Part shown: piece after piece, positions 6,306-10,933 of the stretch
Layout of the letters: each line of letters begins with the position of its first letter
Numbering within the stretch: position 1 is the first letter of the stretch
DNA from: Chloroflexota bacterium
GTDB taxonomy: Bacteria; Chloroflexota; UBA6077; JADZDV01
Assembly (NCBI GenBank): GCA_020850915.1
Contig: JADZDV010000190.1
Coordinates: 1-10,933 of the forward strand
Direction of reading: 5' to 3'
DNA: 10,933 nucleotides
Program-made: the position numbers and the translations under genes
Notes under the pieces: generated by a model
The model's input: the letters and a program-made list of their open reading frames with translations, nothing else
What the model was told of the DNA's origin: nothing
Database searches by the model: none

Positions 6306-6411
6306 CGGGTGCGACCGACTTGTGTTGAAGCCACCGGTAGGGGCGGAGCAACGACACGGCAACATCTTTCGGGCTCACCCCTGTGCCGGGTGCGACCGAC
6401 GTGTGTTGAAA
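6306..6411. repeat. Two direct copies of a 25-base repeat
   Basis: Copies at 6306-6330 and 6387-6411 both begin CGGGTGCGACCGAC, differ at one internal base (T versus G), then share TGTGTTGAA and differ at the last base (G versus A). The spacing start to start is 81 bases. They sit in non-coding sequence and look like members of a dispersed intergenic repeat family. Only two copies with unequal flanks are seen, so this is not a CRISPR array. Confidence 0.65.
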
Positions 6412-6427
6412 CGGCCGTTGTAGGAGC

Positions 6428-6496
6428 GGCGCTTGCTGCGCCCGTGCAACAGCGGAGACGACTGTATCGGGGCCTGCAGGCGCAGCAAGCAGCGCC
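6428..6496. repeat. Long inverted repeat with nested hairpins
   Basis: GCTTGCTGCGCC (6431-6442) is exactly complementary to GGCGCAGCAAGC (6479-6490), with a 36-base loop. Each arm also folds on itself: GGCGC/GCGCC around TTGCT at 6428-6442, and GGCGC/GCGCC around an 8-base loop at 6479-6496. The flanks (TAGGAGCGG on one side, CGCCCCTGCC on the other) extend the similarity imperfectly. This fits a REP- or MITE-like mobile palindrome; the orientation is undetermined. Confidence 0.6.
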
Positions 6497-6555
6497 CCTG
6501 CCGATCTGGCGACCACGCTGCAACATGGTTCGGGCGCAACACCTTGCCGCTTTGC

Positions 6556-6584
6556 TTGACAGGTCGTATTCATCTCCCTATGCT
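6556..6584 (+). promoter_or_regulatory. Near-consensus sigma-A promoter of the Rid operon
   Basis: TTGACA (6556-6561) matches the -35 consensus exactly. After an ideal 17-base spacer comes TATGCT (6579-6584), 4 of 6 to the -10 consensus with T1, A2 and T6 conserved. Transcription would begin near 6591, leaving a leader of about 113 bases before the ATG at 6704. No operator is obvious, though the inverted repeat at 6428-6496 lies just upstream. Confidence 0.75.
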
Positions 6585-6703
6585 AGGAACGACCCCCAGC
6601 ACCCAGACCAGAACGCGCGGAGTGTTCGGTGGATCCACGTTTGACGATCGCGGGAGGTAGGCTCACGGACGGTTAGTACGCCGATAGACCAGGGGAGGGC
6701 GAG

Positions 6704-7984
6704 ATGGATGTCCAGTTCCTGTACAGCGCGGAGCTGCCACGACCGGCCACGCACCAGCCTCACGCCACGCGGGCCGGCGATTTCATCTTCACGTCGTCAA
6801 TCTACCCGCTCGATACGGAGAGCGGACTCGTCGTCCAGGCGGACGAGACATACCAGTACGTGCGCGAGTCGCACGCTGAAGCGCAGTCCAGACGCTGTCT
6901 GGAGACGCTGCGCAAGACCCTTGAAGGGACGGGTTCATCCCTCAGCAATGTGCTGAGGGTGGAAGTCCACCTGGCGCGACCAGAGGATTTCCTCGATTTC
7001 AAGCTCGTCTGGCAGGAGTACTTTCCCAGCGAGCCCCCGGCGCTCACGGCCACCGAGGTTGGCGACGAGCATATCTACCCCGGCGCCCTGCTGAACCTTC
7101 ACGCCGTCGCCCTGGCGAACGACTCCAGCTACCGCCGCGAGGTGATCCGCGCCGACGACGCCCCGAGCCTGAGCGATGCCATGGGCGCCTCGCAGGCGGT
7201 CAGAGCCGGCCCGTTCGTCTTCCCGTCCGCGGTCCCCGCGACCGACTTCGTCAGCGGCATCGCCGCGGGGAGGCGCCCCGGGTTCCCGAACTACGGCTCT
7301 GACGCCGAGATGCAGGCTCAGTACCACTTCCAGCAGCTCAACAGAGTCCTCGCGAAAGCCGGCACCTCGCTGGAGCAGGCGGTGGAAGCGCAGCTCTACG
7401 AGCCCGACCTCAGCACCTTCCACGATGTCGACGGCATCTGGGGCCAGTCTTTGCCAACCCCGCCGCCGCGCAGCTCGATGGGCATGAAAGGCCTGCTCGT
7501 CCCCGGCGCCCTGATGGTCGCGAACCTCATCGTCCTGGTCCCAGACGCCGAGCATCAGAAGACGGAGTCGCGCGCCGGGATCCATTACCACCCGGTGGAC
7601 GTCCGCAAGGTCAACTTCTCGCCGACCATCAAGGCGGGCCCCTGGCGGTTCCTCGCCGGCCAGGTCGCCACTCCGGACATGATGTCGGTTCACAACGCCC
7701 CGCCAGGCCTGCCCTACTATTTCTCCGACATCGAAGTCCAGACGCGCTTCACCATGGGTCGCCTCAGGGAGCAGCTCGAGGCGAACGACAGCGATCTCGC
7801 CCACGTCTTCGACGCCAGAGTGTTCCTGCTCTATCCGCGCAGGGATTACCGCGGCTTCGAGCGGGCCTGGCGCACCTTCTTCCCCAACCCGGACCGGTCG
7901 CCGGCCCTGGCCCTCATACCATCGACCGGCATCATGTTCCCCGGACCGATCATCGAGATCGACCTGTCTGCCGTTGCACGCTGA
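6704..7984 (+). CDS. Triple RidA-domain protein with degenerate active sites
   Basis: The 426-residue chain is three RidA (YjgF/YER057c/UK114) domains in tandem: about 5-138, 144-281 and 297-425. RidA proteins deaminate reactive enamines/imines as homotrimers. Each domain keeps structural marks (RAGxFIF or KAGPWRF near the start; a GTSLEQAVEAQ-like helix; VWQEYFP or AWRTFFP; a final PGAL/PGPI strand). The catalytic pair equivalent to E. coli Arg105 and Glu120 is broken everywhere. Domain 1 has Ala113 and Asn131. Domain 2 keeps Arg256 in PPPRSS but has Val272 for Glu. Domain 3 keeps Glu418 in IIEID but has PALAL where Arg is expected. The Tyr17 equivalent is also lost (His20 in domain 1, Phe305 in domain 3). 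Start: ATG at 6704, GGGGAGGG 4 bases upstream. First gene of the operon, 43 bases before its paralogue. It may be a binding, regulatory or partner subunit rather than a deaminase. Confidence 0.88.
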   Translation: MDVQFLYSAELPRPATHQPHATRAGDFIFTSSIYPLDTESGLVVQADETYQYVRESHAEAQSRRCLETLRKTLEGTGSSLSNVLRVEVHLARPEDFLDFKLVWQEYFPSEPPALTATEVGDEHIYPGALLNLHAVALANDSSYRREVIRADDAPSLSDAMGASQAVRAGPFVFPSAVPATDFVSGIAAGRRPGFPNYGSDAEMQAQYHFQQLNRVLAKAGTSLEQAVEAQLYEPDLSTFHDVDGIWGQSLPTPPPRSSMGMKGLLVPGALMVANLIVLVPDAEHQKTESRAGIHYHPVDVRKVNFSPTIKAGPWRFLAGQVATPDMMSVHNAPPGLPYYFSDIEVQTRFTMGRLREQLEANDSDLAHVFDARVFLLYPRRDYRGFERAWRTFFPNPDRSPALALIPSTGIMFPGPIIEIDLSAVAR

Positions 7985-7987
7985 CTC

Positions 7988-8008
7988 TCGCTCGTCTGGA
8001 ACGAGCGA
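7988..8008 (+). other. Small perfect hairpin between the two Rid genes
   Basis: TCGCTCGT (7988-7995) pairs perfectly with ACGAGCGA (8001-8008) around CTGGA, 4 bases after the first Rid gene's stop. It lacks a U-tract and sits directly before the next Shine-Dalgarno (GAGGAGGG, 8017-8024), so it is better read as an mRNA-stability or partial-attenuation element than as a full terminator. Confidence 0.4.
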
Positions 8009-8027
8009 TCGGAGCTGAGGAGGGCTG

Positions 8028-9332
8028 ATGACGATGATGCCGACGACGTTGCGGAAAGAGACGATCACTTCGGAGCGCGTCCCGAAGCCGCTGGCCAACT
8101 ACTGCCAGGCGGTCCGGGCCGGGCAGTTCCTGTTCCTGGCTGGCCAGCTCGCCAGCGACTACCAGACGGGCATCCCGGCAGAAGCTCGACGCAATCCCGA
8201 GTTCCCCTCCTATGGCTCGGACATCGAGCTCCAGACGCGCTACATCCTGCGCAACATCGGAGAGGTGCTGGAAGCCGGCGGCAGCTCTTTCGACCAGGTG
8301 GTCAAGGCGCAGGTGTTCCTCCAGGACCGGCGCGACTTCGATGGCTTTGACCGGGTCTGGAAGGAGTTCTTCGGCGACAATCCGCCGCCTCGAACGACGA
8401 TCCAGATGGGTCGACCGGCCCTGCTGGTGCCCGGCGCGCTGGTCGAGATCGATCTGATCGGGCTAGTGAAAGACAGCGGCGTGAAAAAGGAGGTCATCCG
8501 TTCATCCGACCTGGTAATGCCGCTGGTGAACTACGTGCCGGTCGTGCGAGCTGGCCAGTTCGTCTTCGCGGCGGGACAGGTCGCTTCGGACTTCAAGACG
8601 GGCGTGGCAGCAGCCGCGAAGGTCCCGGAGGCCTTTCCCTACTACGGCTCCAGCATCGAGCGCCAGACCCGCTACACCCTGGAGAACCTCAAGCGGACCT
8701 TTGCCGCCGCGGGCAGCTCGCTGGACAACGTCGTGAAGGCCCAGGTGTTCCTCACCAGCCTGGCGTTGTTCGACGAGTTTGACGACGTCTGGAATGAGTA
8801 CTTCCCCTCCCCACCGCCACGGACGACGGTGCAGTGCGGCGCCATTCTGAACCCGGACTGTCTGCTCGAGATCGATCTGATCGGGATCGTGCCCGGCAAC
8901 GGGGTGCAGCGGGAGGTCATTCGAGCAGAGGGCTGCCCAGCGCCGCTCGCGAATTACGCCCAGGCGATCAAAGCCGGCCCGTACGTCTTCCTGGCCGGGC
9001 AACTGGCCAGCGACTTCCAGCACGGCGTTGCGCCCGAGGCGCGGGTCGACCCGAATTTCAAGTGGTATGGGTCAGACATCCGCAAGCAGACCGAGTACAT
9101 CCTGAGGAACTGCGAGAAGGTCCTGACCGCCGCTGGCAGCAGCCTGGACCAGGTTGTCAAGGCGCAGGCGTTCCACACCAACCTGGACAACTTCTATCAG
9201 TTCGACCGAGTCTGGAAACGGTTCTTCCCGGCGCCGCCTCCCAGGACGACCATCCAGACCGATGGCGACGGTCTCCTGGTGCCCGGCGCGCTGGTGGAGA
9301 TCGACCTGATCGGCCTCGCGCCAGGCGGCTGA
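8028..9332 (+). CDS. Triple RidA-domain protein with three intact catalytic pairs
   Basis: The 434-residue chain has three RidA domains (about 9-148, 152-288, 294-432), a repeat period of about 142 residues, each unit opening with K/R-E-V/T-I. Each keeps the RidA catalytic Arg in PPPRTT (Arg122, Arg265, Arg406), the Glu equivalent to E. coli Glu120 in V/L-EIDLIG (Glu140, Glu281, Glu424), the Tyr17 equivalent in NY (Tyr25, Tyr169, Tyr310) and the Gly31 equivalent in AGQ (Gly39, Gly183, Gly324). E. coli Asn88 is Asp in all three and Cys107 is Thr, so the substrate may differ from 2-aminoacrylate. Repeats 1 and 3 share a 20-base identical stretch (8424-8443, 9276-9295), a sign of internal duplication or gene conversion. 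Start: ATG at 8028 with GAGGAGGG 3 bases upstream; ATG at 8034 or 8037 has more usual spacing. It probably acts in the cytosol as an imine/enamine deaminase; the substrate is unknown. Confidence 0.92.
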   Translation: MTMMPTTLRKETITSERVPKPLANYCQAVRAGQFLFLAGQLASDYQTGIPAEARRNPEFPSYGSDIELQTRYILRNIGEVLEAGGSSFDQVVKAQVFLQDRRDFDGFDRVWKEFFGDNPPPRTTIQMGRPALLVPGALVEIDLIGLVKDSGVKKEVIRSSDLVMPLVNYVPVVRAGQFVFAAGQVASDFKTGVAAAAKVPEAFPYYGSSIERQTRYTLENLKRTFAAAGSSLDNVVKAQVFLTSLALFDEFDDVWNEYFPSPPPRTTVQCGAILNPDCLLEIDLIGIVPGNGVQREVIRAEGCPAPLANYAQAIKAGPYVFLAGQLASDFQHGVAPEARVDPNFKWYGSDIRKQTEYILRNCEKVLTAAGSSLDQVVKAQAFHTNLDNFYQFDRVWKRFFPAPPPRTTIQTDGDGLLVPGALVEIDLIGLAPGG

Positions 9333-9402
9333 GGCCACCACAGCGCCCCGGCGACGCGTGGTCCGCATCGCCGGGGTCCGAGCGGTCAAGACGGTGGCCG
9401 TC
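9333..9402 (+). other. Nested hairpins between Rid and binding-protein genes
   Basis: In the 104-base gap, CCCCGGCGA (9346-9354) pairs perfectly with 9368-9376 around a 13-base loop. An outer pair GGCCACC (9333-9339) matches GGTGGCC (9393-9399). A competing small hairpin GACGG-TGG-CCGTC (9390-9402) shares the outer right arm. There is no U-tract. Such structures before a binding-protein gene commonly set segment-specific mRNA stability or partial read-through; that role is an inference here. Confidence 0.45.
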
Positions 9403-9436
9403 AGGCCCCCCAACGGGACGACGAAGGAGGACTCCC

Positions 9437-10750
9437 GTGCGTCGCTCAACTTCCCCACTGCTCATCCTGAGCTCGATCCTGGCTCTCACCCTGATCCTGG
9501 CCGGCTGCGCGCCCGCCGCGGCGCCGAGTCCAGCGCCAGCCTCCAAGCCGGCGGCCCCTCCGGCCGCGGCGCCCGCCACCTCCGCGCCCGCCACCGCGGC
9601 GCCCAAGCCGGCGGCGGCACCTCCCGCCGCCCCGGCAGCGCCGGCGGCACCCGCCGCGACAACCGCGCCCGCCGCGGCCAAGCCTCCCGCCGCGGCAGCG
9701 GTCACCGGCCCGATCAAGATCGGCCATTTCGCTCCGATGAGCGGCGACGCCGCGGTTGACGGGCAGAACGCCAGGGACGGCGTCAACCTGTACATCGACG
9801 AGGTGAACGCCAGCGGTGGCGTGCTCGGCCAGAAGATCGAAGTCATTCACGAGGACGACGCCGGCAAGCCGGAGCAGGCGGTCAACATCTGCAACAAGTT
9901 CGTCAGCCAGGACAAGGTCGCCGTGGTGATTGGCGGCGTCAGCAGCCCCACCTCGCTGGCCTGCTCCGAAGTCACCAGGAAGGCTGAGACACCTCAGATC
10001 ATCACCTCCGGCACCGCCGCGCGGATCACACAGCTCGGGAACCCATTCATCTTTCGCATTCCCGCGCCAGACACCCAGCTCGGCATCGACGTCGCTCAAT
10101 ACGCCAAGAAGCGAGGCTGGGCGAAGATCGGCATCATCCACGTCAACGACGACTTCGGCAACGGTGGCGCCAAGGCCGTGACCGACGAGGCCGAGAAGCT
10201 CGGGGGATCGGTGGTAGCCAACGAGTCCTACGCCCGTGGAGATAAAGACTTTACCGCTCAGCTCGCCAAGATCAAGCGCGCCCAGCCGGACGTGCTCGTG
10301 GACTGGTCCCGCTACACCGAAGGATCGCTCATCGCCAAGCAGAAGCTCGATCTTGGCATCTCCGCGCCGCTCATGAGCAGTGAGAGCGCCGGCTCGCCCG
10401 CGTACTTGCAGCTCGGCGGTGACGCCGCCAACGGCGTGATTTTCGCGACCCACTGGTACCCCGGCTTGCCCGAGCCGACCTCGAAGGCGTTCATCGACGC
10501 CTTCCAAAAACGGTACAACCGCATGCCAGACTACTCCGCCGCCCAGGCGAACTCGGCGTCGCGTGCCGCGGTCGACGCGATCAAGCGCGCCGGCTCGATC
10601 GATCACCAGAAGATCCGGGATGCGCTGGCCGCGACCAGCAATCTGGAGACGCCCAAGGGCAAGCTCTCGTTCAAACCGAACGGGGATCCCACGTACGGCT
10701 CGTTCATCGTCCAGATCAAGAACGGCACGATCGTCAAAGTCGACGACTGA
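9437..10750 (+). CDS. ABC transporter substrate-binding lipoprotein, branched-chain amino acid type
   Basis: The 437-residue lipoprotein has positively charged MRRS, a hydrophobic core and a clean lipobox LAGC (Cys24). A 66-residue Ala/Pro/Lys/Thr linker (25-90) tethers a type I periplasmic binding fold of the LivK family (Peripla_BP_6), about 92-437. Characteristic blocks: IKIGHFAPMSGDAAVDGQ in its first strand, 'GGVLGQKIEVIHEDDAGKPE', 'VVIGGVSSPTSLACSEV', 'WAKIGIIHVNDDFGNGG' and 'AFQKRYNRMPDYSAAQANS'. The family binds branched-chain amino acids, amides, urea or aromatic acids; the sequence does not decide which. Start: GTG at 9437 with GGAGG 6 bases upstream. The same frame stays open back to 8834, but that is read-through inside the Rid gene. 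A LivH-type permease follows after 23 bases, and the Rid gene precedes it by 104 bases, so it is in the Rid operon. Confidence 0.93.
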   Translation: MRRSTSPLLILSSILALTLILAGCAPAAAPSPAPASKPAAPPAAAPATSAPATAAPKPAAAPPAAPAAPAAPAATTAPAAAKPPAAAAVTGPIKIGHFAPMSGDAAVDGQNARDGVNLYIDEVNASGGVLGQKIEVIHEDDAGKPEQAVNICNKFVSQDKVAVVIGGVSSPTSLACSEVTRKAETPQIITSGTAARITQLGNPFIFRIPAPDTQLGIDVAQYAKKRGWAKIGIIHVNDDFGNGGAKAVTDEAEKLGGSVVANESYARGDKDFTAQLAKIKRAQPDVLVDWSRYTEGSLIAKQKLDLGISAPLMSSESAGSPAYLQLGGDAANGVIFATHWYPGLPEPTSKAFIDAFQKRYNRMPDYSAAQANSASRAAVDAIKRAGSIDHQKIRDALAATSNLETPKGKLSFKPNGDPTYGSFIVQIKNGTIVKVDD

Positions 10751-10773
10751 GCTCACACGGAGGGGCACGCCGG

Positions 10774-10933
10774 ATGGACGAGATCCTGCTGCAGCAGATC
10801 ATCGGGGGCATCGCGATCGGCGTCATCTACGGCCTGGTCGCGGTCGGCTTCAGCATGCTCATCCGGGCGATGGACCTGATCAACTTCGCCCAGGGCGAGA
10901 TGCTGATGATCGGCGGCCTGGTTGGCTATACGC
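10774..10933 (+). CDS. LivH-type ABC permease, N-terminus (partial)
   Basis: The first 53 codons are present; the gene runs off the right edge. It opens MDEILLQQIIGGIAIGVIYG (1-20), then a first membrane helix continuing to about residue 30 and the family signature INFAQGEMLMIGG (37-49), equivalent to the 'INFAHGE' of LivH-like inner-membrane permeases of the branched-chain amino acid/urea ABC class. ATG at 10774 has GGAGGGG 8 bases upstream. It lies 23 bases after the binding-protein gene. The LivM permease and the LivG/LivF ATPases would be expected next, outside the window. Confidence 0.92.
   Translation, partial: MDEILLQQIIGGIAIGVIYGLVAVGFSMLIRAMDLINFAQGEMLMIGGLVGYT

Larger units (their letters stand above)
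5968..6703. other. 736-base non-coding region with repeats and a promoter
   Basis: This gap separates the divergent exported-protein gene and the Rid operon. Frames across it (for example 6120-6644) give Arg/Ala/Pro-rich sequence with no domain. It holds an imperfect inverted repeat at 6027-6048, a pair of 25-base direct repeats (6306-6330, 6387-6411), a long inverted repeat (6431-6442 with 6479-6490), and a strong promoter at 6556-6584. The block 6100-6550 has the look of an intergenic repeat island. Confidence 0.6.

Noticed and set aside
6306..6411. CRISPR array
   Set aside because: Only two 25-base copies with a 56-base interval, no third repeat, and no cas genes in the window.
6120..6644. 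174-residue open frame in the repeat island
   Set aside because: It crosses the direct and inverted repeats and the promoter, and has no domain.
6935..8098. 387-residue open frame antisense to the first Rid gene
   Set aside because: Long antisense frames are common in GC-rich genes; the forward frame has clear RidA domains and a promoter.
8834..9436. N-terminal extension of the binding-protein frame (638-residue open frame)
   Set aside because: It lies inside the Rid gene in another frame, reads Arg/Gly/Pro-rich without domains, and the real start at 9437 has a Shine-Dalgarno followed at once by a lipoprotein signal.
9446..10768. 440-residue open frame antisense to the binding protein
   Set aside because: It is a mirror of the codon bias of the LivK-type gene, with no domain and Arg/Gly runs at its end.

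Overview
This is a very GC-rich window, and the most likely host is a member of the Chloroflexota. The best clue is the secreted protein at 715-1536. Its N-terminal domain (the stretch FETLHDMIPDIVGDC and on to RLNTERFPWE) is one I associate with exported proteins of Chloroflexota such as Sphaerobacter relatives. GTG and TTG starts, long Ala/Pro or Thr/Pro linkers and a repeat-rich intergenic block fit the same picture. The assignment is an inference and no search was run.

Layout, left to right. Positions 1-143 (-) hold the N-terminus of a CocE/NonD-type hydrolase, followed by a 571-base gap without a convincing gene. Positions 715-3318 form an envelope/exported cluster: a secreted protein with a Chloroflexota-type domain (+), a DUF922 secreted zinc-protease-like protein (-), and a Tat-type exported type I copper protein (+). 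The convergent ends carry perfect 13-bp hairpins at 1572-1603 and 3319-3371, both good bidirectional terminator candidates.

Positions 3376-4645 (-) hold a compact three-gene nitrile hydratase operon. The usual single beta subunit is split into separate N-terminal and C-terminal polypeptides, followed by a cobalt-type alpha subunit with the VCTLCSC centre. Both junctions are 4-base ATGA overlaps. The layout is that of thiocyanate hydrolase (scnB-scnA-scnC), although the sequences look closer to nitrile hydratase. A flavin reductase (4884-5387, +) is divergently transcribed from it. A small exported helical protein (5404-5967, -) ends tail to tail with the reductase.

Positions 5968-6703 are non-coding. 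They contain a 25-base direct repeat, a large inverted repeat, and a near-consensus sigma-A promoter (TTGACA-N17-TATGCT at 6556-6584). This promoter drives the most unusual part of the window, an operon of two consecutive proteins that are each three RidA (YjgF/UK114) domains in one chain (6704-7984 and 8028-9332). They are followed by a branched-chain-amino-acid-type ABC substrate-binding lipoprotein (9437-10750) and the start of the LivH-type permease (10774 to the window end). In the second Rid protein all three domains keep the RidA catalytic Arg and Glu. In the first, no domain keeps both. Since RidA is a homotrimer with active sites between subunits, the natural reading is two single-chain pseudo-trimers, one catalytic and one degenerate, tied to uptake of an unknown nitrogen compound. 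That Rid-plus-transporter module and the split nitrile hydratase are the two candidates for a little-described system here.
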